The notes: generated by a model from the letters alone, not told the origin. DNA of 38,984 nucleotides from Sedimentisphaerales bacterium (GCA_016933985.1 JAFGTU010000087.1:1-38984); one strand, 5' to 3'; counted from the stretch's first letter, positions 1 through 8,875 are shown. Made by a program: numbers and translations.

Positions 1-1
1 C

Positions 2-418
2 GCCAAAGACCACGGCGTCCCCTCCGGCGTCGGCGCACACGACCTGCGAGCCGTCGTCGAGTGCGAAAAGAACGGCATACCCAGCGACTTCTACATCAAG
101 ACCTTCCATCACCACAACTACGCCTCCGGCCCCAGGCCCGACCAGTTGAAGGCCCCCTACTCCGAGATTCCCGGCTACTGGTGCAAGGACCCGGCCGAGA
201 CAATCGAGGTTATGAAGAATGTCGCCAAGCCCTGGATCGCATTCAAGGTAATGGCCGCAGGCGCAATACCGCCCAAGGACGCCTTCAAATACGTCTTCGA
301 AAACGGCGCCGACCACACCCTCGCAGGGATGTTCGATTTCGAGATCGCCGAGGATGTGAAGATCGTCAATGATATTCTAAGCAACCTCAATAACAGGGCC
401 CGCCCGTGGCGAAGTTAG
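2..418 (+). CDS. C-terminal part of a TIM-barrel-like hypothetical protein (5' truncated by window edge)
   Basis: Open from base 2 in the frame of ORF 146..418 (AKDHGVPSGVGAHDLRAVVECEKNGIPSDFYIKTFHHHNY...MAAGAIPPKDAFKYVFENGADHTLAGMFDFEI); no internal stop. Confidence 0.75.
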   Translation, partial: AKDHGVPSGVGAHDLRAVVECEKNGIPSDFYIKTFHHHNYASGPRPDQLKAPYSEIPGYWCKDPAETIEVMKNVAKPWIAFKVMAAGAIPPKDAFKYVFENGADHTLAGMFDFEIAEDVKIVNDILSNLNNRARPWRS

Positions 419-837
419 CGCCGGATAAACCGCAAGACCACGCACAACAATTCACGGTTCGGGGCCGAGTGCGAAGCTTCAGGTATGCAATCCGTGGCCT
501 TGGCTCGATGCTCAAGAGCCAGCACAACGCCTGGCTCCACGCCGTCGCCACTATTCTCGTCGTGTTCCTCGGCCTGATGTTTGGGCTTTCGGACCCTGAA
601 TGGTGTTGGCTGGTCCTCGCCGTTATGGCGGTCTGGACCGCTGAAGCCCTGAATACCGCTCTGGAGTTCCTCGCCGACGTCGCATCCCCGGAGTTTCATC
701 CCCTCGTCGGAAAGGCCAAGGACGTTGCCGCCGGCGCCGTCCTAATCTCAGCCATAGGCTCCGCCGCAATCGGCCTGCTCGTCCTCGGCCCCCACGCCCT
801 GAGATTCCTAAACGACATCTTCGCCCCCATCAAATAG
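406..837 (+). CDS. dgkA: Diacylglycerol kinase / undecaprenol kinase (DgkA) family integral membrane protein
   Basis: GTG start overlapping upstream stop; SFRYAIRGL..., AEALNTALEFLADVASPEFHPLVGKAKDVAAGAVL is the DgkA-family signature. Confidence 0.9.
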   Translation: MAKLAPDKPQDHAQQFTVRGRVRSFRYAIRGLGSMLKSQHNAWLHAVATILVVFLGLMFGLSDPEWCWLVLAVMAVWTAEALNTALEFLADVASPEFHPLVGKAKDVAAGAVLISAIGSAAIGLLVLGPHALRFLNDIFAPIK

Positions 838-866
838 AACGAGGCAAAGACACCGATGGCAAAAGC

Positions 867-1022
867 TCATACATCCAGTTGCATCATTCGATATGCGTCA
901 ATTATGTTTTCCTTCAGCTCTTTCAGGGTCTTGCCCTGGCTAAAGACGCCCGGAATCTCCTTGAGCTTTCCGACAAACCATCCGTCGTCCTGCCAGTATT
1001 CAAGAGTAAAGAATCTCTTCAT
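867..1022 (-). CDS. HicB-like antitoxin-type protein (orphan)
   Basis: MKRFFTLEYWQDDGWFVGKLKEIPGVFSQGKTLKELKENIIDAYRMMQLDV resembles the HicB partial RNase-H fold; start set at the internal Met of ORF 867..1076. Confidence 0.65.
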   Translation of the reverse strand: MKRFFTLEYWQDDGWFVGKLKEIPGVFSQGKTLKELKENIIDAYRMMQLDV

Positions 1023-1141
1023 TTTTGGCCCCTTTCGGTTCTGTAGAAAAAGAGCTCGATACGTCATAAACATCATCGGCTGCTGTTATCCGGATGTTCT
1101 CGTGGCATAAATTCTACCAGAATTCGCTTTCAGACGCAAAC

Positions 1142-1172
1142 AAAAAAGGCCGCGACTTTATCGCCCACGGCC
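1142..1172 (-). terminator. Candidate rho-independent terminator, minus strand
   Basis: Minus strand reads GGCCGTGG GCGATAAAG TCGCGGCC followed by TTTTTT (8-bp stem including G-U pairs). Confidence 0.45.
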
Positions 1173-1207
1173 CTTCAATTCTCAATTCTTAATTCTGCAT
1201 TCTACAT

Positions 1208-1399
1208 TCTCTTCCGCCTTCTCAAGACCTGCTCAAACAAGCCGACTTCGCCCCACCCTCAACAATCGCCCGCGAAAAACAAACCAACATCTTCCTCCGA
1301 GCCAACACCCCCCAAATCAAAAAAGCCCTCGCAATACCAACCGCCTCAGACGCAGAAGCCTTCGCAGAACTCCGCCGTCGAAAAAACATCTTCGGCTAA
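1208..1399 (+). pseudogene. 3' remnant of a coding sequence lacking a start codon
   Basis: Open frame without ATG, ending TAA at 1397: DLLKQADFAPPSTIAREKQTNIFLRANTPQIKKALAIPTASDAEAFAELRRRKNIFG*; preceded by ATTCT-rich low-complexity sequence and an in-frame TAA at 1190. Confidence 0.5.
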
Positions 1400-1413
1400 A
1401 CACCGCCCCCTCC

Positions 1414-1440
1414 GTCATGCCGAGCGAAGTCGAGGCATCT
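1414..1440. repeat. Dispersed intergenic repeat unit (GTCATGCCGAGCGAAGTCGAGGCATCT)
   Basis: Partly palindromic intergenic unit, recalled as a common dispersed element in many environmental bacterial genomes; only one copy seen here. Confidence 0.45.
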
Positions 1441-1800
1441 ATTAGAACTACCCCGCAAAGCGGACACATCCGCTTCGATCTCAAACCTTCTCCGGCGCAA
1501 GCAAGTACCTCAAATCTCCCAAAACACGACGCCACAAAGATGAAAAACGACTGACTAACTAAAAAAATGTGCCGCAGAATCAGCGTTTTTCAGCCAATAT
1601 GTAGGTTTCGGCAGAAATATTTAGATTCTCGGAATTTTTTGCTTGCTCTGCGCATTGCGTGTGTATAAAATGCGCGTACAGTTGGGACCTTGCCTACCCT
1701 GAATATGGGCAAGGTAGTACAAAAAAGTAAATACTAATAGTTGTTCTTGTAATTGATGTGTTCCATGTTCAGGGCATGGTGGCTGGCAGTATCACGGCTT

Positions 1801-1895
1801 GCCCAAGTGGTTAGGACATCATACGCAGGAACGCACTTGCGGGAGCCACGACTATGATCGTGTATCTCTTTGTGCGTTCGTGCCGTTGGCTCCCC
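1801..1895 (+). ncRNA. Candidate structured leader RNA with an H-type pseudoknot
   Basis: GCAGGAACGCAC (1825-1836) pairs with GTGCGTTCGTGC (1872-1883), 11/12; GGGAGCCA (1841-1848) in the enclosed loop pairs with TGGCTCCC (1887-1894), 8/8; inner CACGA/TCGTG hairpin. Confidence 0.4.
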
Positions 1896-1914
1896 GGAAG
1901 GGTAGTCAACGGGC

Positions 1915-2337
1915 ATGGACGGAGCCGCCGAAAAACATAATGGCAATTGGCCGGAAGCAGCGAAGACCACTGTGGATGGTGCGCGAGCGCATCCGACGTA
2001 TGATTTCTATGAACAGGGAGTCAAGCGAGTTACCTGGCTCACGGCAGTTTTTGCAGCCATTCAGAAAGGAAATGGCGGCCATGCCGTGGCAATCGTGGCC
2101 ATTCTCACGCTGTGTAAAATCGCATGCGATTTGGTCAAAAACAAAGCTGATGGTGTTGATCTCCTGACGCTCATCGGCTGCCTTGTAATTGCAGCGATGA
2201 TTTCCACAATTGGCCTGTTTGCAACGTTCTGGGCTGGAAAAGGGTATCATGCCGAGAATACCGAAGAAGACGAAAGTGATACGACTGAACTTGGAGCTGG
2301 CAGAGAAGGTTCGAGCCAGAATGGAGCAGCTCCGTGA
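1915..2337 (+). CDS. Small membrane protein with two predicted TM helices
   Basis: Hydrophobic stretches HAVAIVAILTLCKIACDLV and DLLTLIGCLVIAAMISTIGLFATFW; no family recognised. Confidence 0.55.
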   Translation: MDGAAEKHNGNWPEAAKTTVDGARAHPTYDFYEQGVKRVTWLTAVFAAIQKGNGGHAVAIVAILTLCKIACDLVKNKADGVDLLTLIGCLVIAAMISTIGLFATFWAGKGYHAENTEEDESDTTELGAGREGSSQNGAAP

Positions 2338-2476
2338 TGAGACAGGAGCCCACAGCTTGACGGAAGTAGTCAGCAAATCCCTCGCCGTCTATGATTATGT
2401 CTGGTCGCAGAAAAAAAGTGGGGCCAAAGTCGTCATTCAAGATTCCCAAGGCACGCGAGAGCTTGTAATTCTGTGA
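2249..2476 (+). CDS. Ribbon-helix-helix (CopG/Arc-like) protein
   Basis: MPRIPKKTKVIRLNLELAEKVRARMEQLRDETGAHSLTEVVSKSLAVYDYVW: short beta strand plus two helices typical of RHH proteins; ATG at 2249. Confidence 0.65.
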   Translation: MPRIPKKTKVIRLNLELAEKVRARMEQLRDETGAHSLTEVVSKSLAVYDYVWSQKKSGAKVVIQDSQGTRELVIL

Positions 2477-2720
2477 TCTGAAAGCCCGAACCCGCCTTGC
2501 TTCGGCTACTTCAATCGTCGCCGAAGACTATTCGCACTAAACCTCTTGAAGAATCCCGAATCTCACGCGATCCTCTTGATTGACTGCCCGCCCCTTTTCC
2601 TCAAGAAGCCTTCTTTTCTCATTCCCCGCACTTCTCCCCATCAGCCTCCACCTGCTCATCCTCACCATCCAGAAAAATAGTGTGAATCTGCGTCAATCCG
2701 TGTCTAAAACGAAAATTCAC

Positions 2721-2749
2721 TTGAAATCAAACACCTAATATGATATAAT
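2721..2749 (+). promoter_or_regulatory. Sigma-70-type promoter
   Basis: TTGAAA - 17 nt - TATAAT. Confidence 0.6.
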
Positions 2750-2815
2750 ACTCACCAAACTAAATAAGCAATAAGAAGGCTCGAACCATGCCCGAATCAA
2801 CAGTAAATAATCAAC

Positions 2816-3177
2816 CTGTCCTGACCTTGGCCTGCCCTGAGCATCGTCGAAGGGTCGAACGGATCATCAATACTAAACCTGCCCCGCCCAATCTGCCGAT
2901 TCCCGCTTCGCCTATGTCTCCCATCTTCCTACAATCCTATTCTCTCCGCGTTCTCGGCGATCTCTGCGGTAATAGAGCAATTATGCAAAACAAACCCAAT
3001 TTCAAAATAGGCAAAATAGCCCTAAACCCTTACCCCAAAAAGCATTATGACAAAATTTCCCCCCTCCGCCCCCGCCAAAACAAACCCAATCAAACCCAAT
3101 TGATCGCGCCGAAGCTTCAGGCAAAACCGGATTCCCCCGCAATACGCAACACGCAATCCGCAATACGAAATCAACCC
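2816..3177. repeat. Block of word-like intergenic repeats
   Basis: Contains CCTGCCCTGAGCATCGTCGAAGGGTCGAACGG, ATGCAAAACAAACCCAATTTCAAAATAGG, AACAAACCCAATCAAACCCAA and CAATACGCAACACGCAATCCGCAATACG. Confidence 0.55.
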
Positions 3178-4731
3178 TCAGAACTGCCGGATGCGGATAT
3201 CCTTGAACTGGACCATCATGTCGGGGCCCTGGTGGACCTGCAGGGCGAGCTTGCCGCTGGCCGGCATCCGCGGGTCGCTGTCTTCGAGCTCGCACATGAC
3301 CACGTCGTTGATTTTGAGCACGACGTGGCCGCCCTCGGCGATAACCGTATAGTCGTTCCACTGCTTGTCCTTGACACCCTTGAGCAGCTCAGCCGGGTCC
3401 CCGACGCTGCCGACGACATCTCTTTTACCATCCTTATCGATGACCACCTTCTGCCCGCGCTCGGCCAGGACCTCCCGGAGCGTATATTCCATTATCACTC
3501 CCGTCCAGCGGTTGTCGGCGGAGAAATCCGCCTGCGGGCCGATCAGCGCCTCGTTTTCCATTCCCATCCGCTCCCGGCTTCTGTAATAGATCCCCGAATT
3601 GCCGCTCTCCAGCCTGAACTTCAGCCGCAGCTCGAAATCCTTCACGTCCCCGCCCGCCCAGATCAGAAACGTATTCTCCGAAACCCGGCTCTCTGGCGTT
3701 GTCTGACCCGTGATTGTCCCATCTTTGACGGTCCATATCCGCGGATTGCCGCGCCAGCCGGTCAAATTCCTGCCGTTGAACAGCCTCTCGAATCCCGCCT
3801 CGACCCCGACTTTGGCGCTCGGCGTCGTATCCGCCTCCAAATCGCTTGTCGCGAACTGTATCCCGTCCAGATAGAAACGCAGAATCGCCTTGTTCCACCA
3901 AATCTCTGTCCTGTGCCCGAACTCGCTGTAGAAAACTCGCCCCTTGCCGTACTGCTTGATCCACGCCAGGGCGAAATCATCGTCCTTGCGATGAATCCAC
4001 GGCACCGTCATATTGGTCTTCTTCGTATCGAGCGACAGCAATACCCGCAGGTTCTTCCGCGAATACGGGTCGGCGTACTGAAACACCTCCTCGGCTATGC
4101 GAAAATCCTTACCGTCGAACGCCGCCAGCAGCCGATTTCCCGGCTCCTCCAGCTTCACGCCCACCTCCTCGTTCCACGGATGCCCCCAATACGCCGCACC
4201 GAGCATATCGAGGAATTCCGGCCAATGAGTATTGCCCCCGACTGCGTGATGATACGCAACAATCCCGCCGCCTCCCGATACCCAATCCAGAAGGCTCTTG
4301 CGAAGCAGCTTTTCGACAGCGTCGATATCGTCGCCGTATTTCCTGAATTTCTGCATGTCCCGCTCGGTCGGGCGAATCCAGGGCCCGTTGCTGTTGTTCA
4401 TTATGATAGCGTCGAGCTCCGCCAGGTTCTCGGGCAGGTACATCGCCACGTCGTCGCTGACTACCGGCTCGAATGCCCCCGTCCTCTCGCCGAGCAGCTT
4501 CATCGCATACTCGGCCTGCGGAATCGAATAGCCCTTGTGCGGCGACTGCTCCATAAAGGGCGTGTTCCATATCAGCACGCGCCGGTTCTTTTTCGGCGCA
4601 ACGCTCGCTGTCTCAGGTATTGCCGCCTCTATCTGCTCGGCCTGCTGCTTGGTCACCTGGGCTATCGAAGAAGCAGCCGGTGCAAGCACCGCCGCCAACA
4701 GAGTTATTCGCACAAAACGCATGGCAAGCAT
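3178..4731 (-). CDS. Secreted ThuA-like domain + DUF1080 (3-keto-disaccharide hydrolase-like) protein
   Basis: Signal peptide; RRVLIWNTPFMEQSPHKGYSIP...GGGIVAYHHAVGG (ThuA-like) and FERLFNGRNLTGWRGNPRIWTVKDGTITGQT...FELRLKFRLESGNSGIYYRSR (DUF1080). Confidence 0.88.
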   Translation of the reverse strand: MLAMRFVRITLLAAVLAPAASSIAQVTKQQAEQIEAAIPETASVAPKKNRRVLIWNTPFMEQSPHKGYSIPQAEYAMKLLGERTGAFEPVVSDDVAMYLPENLAELDAIIMNNSNGPWIRPTERDMQKFRKYGDDIDAVEKLLRKSLLDWVSGGGGIVAYHHAVGGNTHWPEFLDMLGAAYWGHPWNEEVGVKLEEPGNRLLAAFDGKDFRIAEEVFQYADPYSRKNLRVLLSLDTKKTNMTVPWIHRKDDDFALAWIKQYGKGRVFYSEFGHRTEIWWNKAILRFYLDGIQFATSDLEADTTPSAKVGVEAGFERLFNGRNLTGWRGNPRIWTVKDGTITGQTTPESRVSENTFLIWAGGDVKDFELRLKFRLESGNSGIYYRSRERMGMENEALIGPQADFSADNRWTGVIMEYTLREVLAERGQKVVIDKDGKRDVVGSVGDPAELLKGVKDKQWNDYTVIAEGGHVVLKINDVVMCELEDSDPRMPASGKLALQVHQGPDMMVQFKDIRIRQF

Positions 4732-4881
4732 CGTGATGGTCCTCCACTATGCTGTTTTGAACTTGGGATTTATGACATTCGATATTGTTTAGTATTTCGG
4801 ATTTCCACCGTAAGGTGTCCTGTGGAGTGCTTCCGGCGCAAGCCGTCCTGTGGAGGATTTCTTTCAAATCCCTCCAGCGAT

Positions 4882-6279
4882 TTACAAAGACCAGCCCTCT
4901 CTGTATTCGCGCCACAGTGCGCCGTCTGCCTTATCGTTATTCACGACCTTCATCTTGACCGGATCGAACTCTATCTTGCCCTCGACCTGCGTGGCCACGT
5001 TGCCCAGGAGGACGAATTCAGCGAGAGGGTCGGCGTAGTTGAAGTTGGACATCGCCGCCGGTCCGCCCTTGCAGGCATCGGCCCATTCTCTCTCGTGCCC
5101 TCGCGAGCGAGGCAGGGTCGGCTCGGGCTTCGCAAACCCCTCGAATCTCTCTTTCGGGAGCAGCGAATACGAGGCATTGTGGCCGGTCGAATGCAGCATT
5201 CCCTTGCTGCCGATGAGCAGGCATCCGGCGTGGTCGGCCCATTTCTTCTCGCCGGCGTCACCCCAATCGAGCTGCCGGCCCATCATCTCCTCTATCTTGC
5301 CACGCGGCCCCGGCGCCCGGCCGCCGCCGTTATACCAGTTGATTTGCACGGGCGGCATACTGCCGCGGGCGGGGACATCGTAGCGGATAATCTCGGTCTT
5401 GGGGAAGGTAGCCTTGTGATAACCAGAGACTTCGGCTTCGAGAGTAATCAGGCCCTTGCTCGCTTCTTCGCCGCCGCTCGCCTTGTCCGGCCAGAGGGTA
5501 TCAATCCTGAGGCCCTTGAAGACGACGTTCATCGTATGCGAGGCCCAGTTGCCCAGGTTGCCGGTGGCGAAGTCACGCCAGCTATGCCACTCGATCCAGC
5601 GCGAGTTGTAAGGCCGATATTTGGCCGGCCCCAGCCACAGGTCCCAATGCAGGTACTCCGGTATCGGATGCTCGTCCGTCGGTATCGGCCGCTCACCTGC
5701 CCCTCCGCCCGTATTCCATACGTGCACCTCCTTAACCTCTCCGATCCCCCCGGCCTGGATAATCTCGACCGCCTCGCGAAAAGCGCCGCTGGCCGTGCCC
5801 TGATTGCCCATCTGCGTCGCGACCTTGTGCTTGTCCGCAAGCTCGCGCAGGCGACGCGCCTCGAAGAGTTCGTGCGTCAGCGGCTTCTCGCACAGCACGC
5901 CCTTGCCCATCTTCATCGCCGTCGCCGAGATTACAGCGTGAGTATTGTCCGGCACGGCGACGGTGACCGCGTCGATCTCTTTGTCCATCTCATCGAGCAT
6001 CTTGCGGAAATCGTTGTACTTCTTCGCCTTCGGCATCGATGCAAACGCCCGCGAGGCCTTGTACTCGTTCACGTCGCACATCGCCACGACGTTTTCGCCG
6101 ATATTCGGTATCGCACCGACAAACCAGTCCCCTCGCCCGGCCACTCCCACCAGAGCAACGTTGAGCTTCTCATTCGCCCCATACGTGCGAACCGACTGAC
6201 TGCTGCCGAGTATTACCAGCCCGGCCCCGCCAATGGCCGTATCCTTCAAGAATATCCGACGATTCATTCGCGCCTTCAT
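4882..6279 (-). CDS. Gfo/Idh/MocA-family oxidoreductase with Tat signal
   Basis: NRRIFLKDTAIGGAGLVILG Tat motif; NVALVGVAGRGDWFVG, AVTVAVPDNTHAVISATAMKMGKGVLCEKPLTHELFEARRL. Confidence 0.93.
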   Translation of the reverse strand: MKARMNRRIFLKDTAIGGAGLVILGSSQSVRTYGANEKLNVALVGVAGRGDWFVGAIPNIGENVVAMCDVNEYKASRAFASMPKAKKYNDFRKMLDEMDKEIDAVTVAVPDNTHAVISATAMKMGKGVLCEKPLTHELFEARRLRELADKHKVATQMGNQGTASGAFREAVEIIQAGGIGEVKEVHVWNTGGGAGERPIPTDEHPIPEYLHWDLWLGPAKYRPYNSRWIEWHSWRDFATGNLGNWASHTMNVVFKGLRIDTLWPDKASGGEEASKGLITLEAEVSGYHKATFPKTEIIRYDVPARGSMPPVQINWYNGGGRAPGPRGKIEEMMGRQLDWGDAGEKKWADHAGCLLIGSKGMLHSTGHNASYSLLPKERFEGFAKPEPTLPRSRGHEREWADACKGGPAAMSNFNYADPLAEFVLLGNVATQVEGKIEFDPVKMKVVNNDKADGALWREYREGWSL

Positions 6280-6311
6280 AATTTCTCGCCCCTTTCATTT
6301 TTCAGGACATT

Positions 6312-8222
6312 CTACTTCGGCACAAGTCGAAACGCCAGGACAGGCCGGCCCGCTTCGGAAAAATCCCCTCGAAGCTTTATCCATCCCTCCGCCGGCTTCT
6401 TGGCGCCAACGCGAATCGGCAAATGCTTGCGCCCCATAGGCTCGATCTCAATCTCAATTCGCCCCGGTATAAGTCGCCATCCGTCGGGCGCATGCTCGAG
6501 GCTTACAGTCCCGGCCACCGCATCATCACCAAAATTGTACGCAAAGACATCGAGTTCTACTTCGTCCTTCAAATCGACCTTATGGGCCTGCTTACCGAGG
6601 TCCGTCGCGCTCTGCGGCATTTGGAGCTGCAGCACGACCGGCGATGCGCCGCTTTGCCGAAATGCCGAGCCATGCAGCGGAGCCTCCAGCGACAATGCCG
6701 CGGCCTTGCCTTGCGGGAGAATAACGAACAGCGGAGCGGATTCTATGCTCTCCGGAATGTCCTTGCCCAGGGGCCGACCCAAATAATCATAAACGACCTC
6801 GACAGATACCCCTTCAGGAAGCCGCCATGTCGTCGCTTTATCAGCCCAGACTATCAGCACATCCCGGCTCTTGCCGTCGGGCTGAGAGCCGAATGCGTAA
6901 ACCTGCACCGAAGCCTCATCGCCACTTGTCATTCGACCCAAACACTTCGCCCCGGCCAAAAAACGCCCCACCCCCGCCAGGGCAACGTAGCCCGGTCGTG
7001 GTGTCTGGTCGTCTCGAAGCAGTCCGAATTGAATGTTCCGCTCGGCGTAATTGCCGAGAATGAAGAAGAAGTGCCTCTCGACCCCGGCAAACAAACTGCT
7101 CGCATACGACCGCGCGAGAAATCTCGCCTGCTCAAGCTCGTCGGCCTGGGATAGCTCATTGCCCGGCCCGCCGCTCTTCCACGGCAGCGGGACGCCGCAC
7201 TCGGTAATCCATATCGGCCTGCCGCACGACGCCTCGCGAGCCGGCGAAAATTCCCCGGCGTAGTCCTTAGGCTTGCTGTACGAATGAATATTGTAAGTCT
7301 CGAAATAGGGCCAGCTCTCGTTTTCGATCACGCCCTGGGCATGCAGCTCGCTGCCGGACCCGGCATAGACATTCCAGCAGACGGTGACATTGGGATTGCC
7401 CGCCTTGAAGGCGAGATACGCCGCCTTTTGGTGCGAGCACATCTCGTCGATGGTATGCCCGCCGAATACGTCGATATTCCCCTCATTCCAGGGCTCCCAC
7501 GCAAGCACCCGGCCTTCGTACCGCTTAGACATAGTCTTGCAGAATTTGTAGAGGATGCGCAGGTCCCTGGTGAACCGCCCGGTTCCGCGCTTGTCGTCAA
7601 GCTGCTTATCGACGGCCCAGCCTGGGCTGTCGTGAAATACCTGGAGCAGTTTCAGTCCGTACCTGGCCTGCAGCGACGCGGCCGAATCATACGTCGTATT
7701 CTCCGCAAACTCATCCGGCCCTCTATGAATGCCATTCCAGCTCAGCCGATCACGAATCCAGTTCGCGCCCGCCAGCGCAGCCAATTGGGCGAATCGCCCC
7801 TGCCGGGTCGCATCGCCATTTGCAAACCACGCTGTCGCCGAATCGACGCATATCGGCGAATCTTGCGGCGTCGGCTCGGCCAGACGCGCCAAGACCGCAG
7901 CCGTGGTCCACCCGACAACTGCTCCCCCATCGTCGAGAAACTCAATCCGATACCACCCGATGCCGGGATCGCCAAGCTTGATATTGTCGCTATCTATCTG
8001 TCCTTGTCCGACAATGCTCCCCCGGTCGTCCATTGCCCGCCAGCGAACCGGCTTGGGCGAGAGATTCTCATCGACCTTTGCACTAACCTCCTGGCCCGCC
8101 ACGAATATGTTGCCCGGATGGTCCTCAGCGGGCATAGGAATTTGACGAGCAGTCGCTAACGGGCAGGAGAGAATCAAGCCCAGCGTTGTTGCCACGATAA
8201 TCAAAGTGTTTCGTCTTTTCAT
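6312..8222 (-). CDS. Secreted glycoside-hydrolase-like protein, clan GH-A TIM barrel
   Basis: Signal peptide; AWEPWNEGN (acid/base) and IWITECGVP (nucleophile) motifs. Confidence 0.8.
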   Translation of the reverse strand: MKRRNTLIIVATTLGLILSCPLATARQIPMPAEDHPGNIFVAGQEVSAKVDENLSPKPVRWRAMDDRGSIVGQGQIDSDNIKLGDPGIGWYRIEFLDDGGAVVGWTTAAVLARLAEPTPQDSPICVDSATAWFANGDATRQGRFAQLAALAGANWIRDRLSWNGIHRGPDEFAENTTYDSAASLQARYGLKLLQVFHDSPGWAVDKQLDDKRGTGRFTRDLRILYKFCKTMSKRYEGRVLAWEPWNEGNIDVFGGHTIDEMCSHQKAAYLAFKAGNPNVTVCWNVYAGSGSELHAQGVIENESWPYFETYNIHSYSKPKDYAGEFSPAREASCGRPIWITECGVPLPWKSGGPGNELSQADELEQARFLARSYASSLFAGVERHFFFILGNYAERNIQFGLLRDDQTPRPGYVALAGVGRFLAGAKCLGRMTSGDEASVQVYAFGSQPDGKSRDVLIVWADKATTWRLPEGVSVEVVYDYLGRPLGKDIPESIESAPLFVILPQGKAAALSLEAPLHGSAFRQSGASPVVLQLQMPQSATDLGKQAHKVDLKDEVELDVFAYNFGDDAVAGTVSLEHAPDGWRLIPGRIEIEIEPMGRKHLPIRVGAKKPAEGWIKLRGDFSEAGRPVLAFRLVPK

Positions 8223-8452
8223 GTCGGTCCTCGAAAGCAGGTTATGAAAACAGTCCGGTTACGACCTATGAATTCAGTATCCTAAAGGAGAATCTGAATG
8301 CTAATTGCCCTTAGGCTAACAGAACAGGCACAACTTAGCAAGAAGGAGGTCGTGGGAGCCAAGCCGAATGCGGGACATTAAGCGGATTTGAGGAATGGTA
8401 TCGGTCGATTCTCATTCAGCCTGCGAATTCATTCCTTGCGCGGTGGCGCAGC

Positions 8453-8471
8453 ATCCGTCTTTCAGACGGAT
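8453..8471. repeat. Hairpin ATCCGTCT-TTC-AGACGGAT
   Basis: Perfect 8-bp stem, 3-nt loop, intergenic, downstream of hpf. Confidence 0.5.
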
Positions 8472-8527
8472 ACACCCTCTGCACGTTTACACGGTATCGT
8501 ATCTATTACAATTCGGAAATCGACGTG

Positions 8528-8875
8528 CTAAGCGTGTGTCTTGACCTCTCCTCGCTGGCGTTGAACGAGCTCTTCTATGCGGCGGTCTGCTATGTTGAAG
8601 GCCTCGCGCAGGACATTTGGCAGGGGGTCGTGCAAATTACCCTGTGTGGAGGTATGCTTAACGACCAGCTCGTGCCCGGGCGGGACTGCCATGTCTATGT
8701 TTATGCGGAAGGGACTTCCTGTTTTCTGGTGTCGGTTGGTTATCTCGACCGTCACGCGACAACTAATCATATAGCTGCAGATTCTTTCAAGCTTGGCGAT
8801 CTTCTCATGAATCAAGCTCTCGATGGCTTCTGTCTTTTGAACGCCTTTGAAAGTTATTTGAATCGGTCCTTGCAT
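8528..8875 (-). CDS. hpf: Ribosome hibernation factor HPF/RaiA family
   Basis: MQGPIQITFKGVQKTEAIESLIHEKIAKLERIC...CRVTVEITNRHQKTGSPFRINIDMAVPPGHELVVKHTS...NVLREAFNIADRRIEELVQ. Confidence 0.88.
   Translation of the reverse strand: MQGPIQITFKGVQKTEAIESLIHEKIAKLERICSYMISCRVTVEITNRHQKTGSPFRINIDMAVPPGHELVVKHTSTQGNLHDPLPNVLREAFNIADRRIEELVQRQRGEVKTHA

Noticed and set aside
1795-1850. tRNA-like D-arm sequence CCAAGTGGTTAGGAC
   Set aside because: No matching acceptor stem, anticodon arm or TTC-arm could be assembled; treated as part of the pseudoknot candidate instead.
2788-6786. 1332-aa plus-strand ORF, longest in the track
   Set aside because: From 3178 on it is exactly antisense to two convincing minus-strand genes (ThuA/DUF1080 and Gfo/Idh/MocA) and to the end of the GH-like gene; the first part is repeat sequence. 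Long antisense frame explained by GC-rich codon bias.
7284-8159. 291-aa plus-strand ORF
   Set aside because: Antisense to the GH-A-like gene; no recognisable domain.
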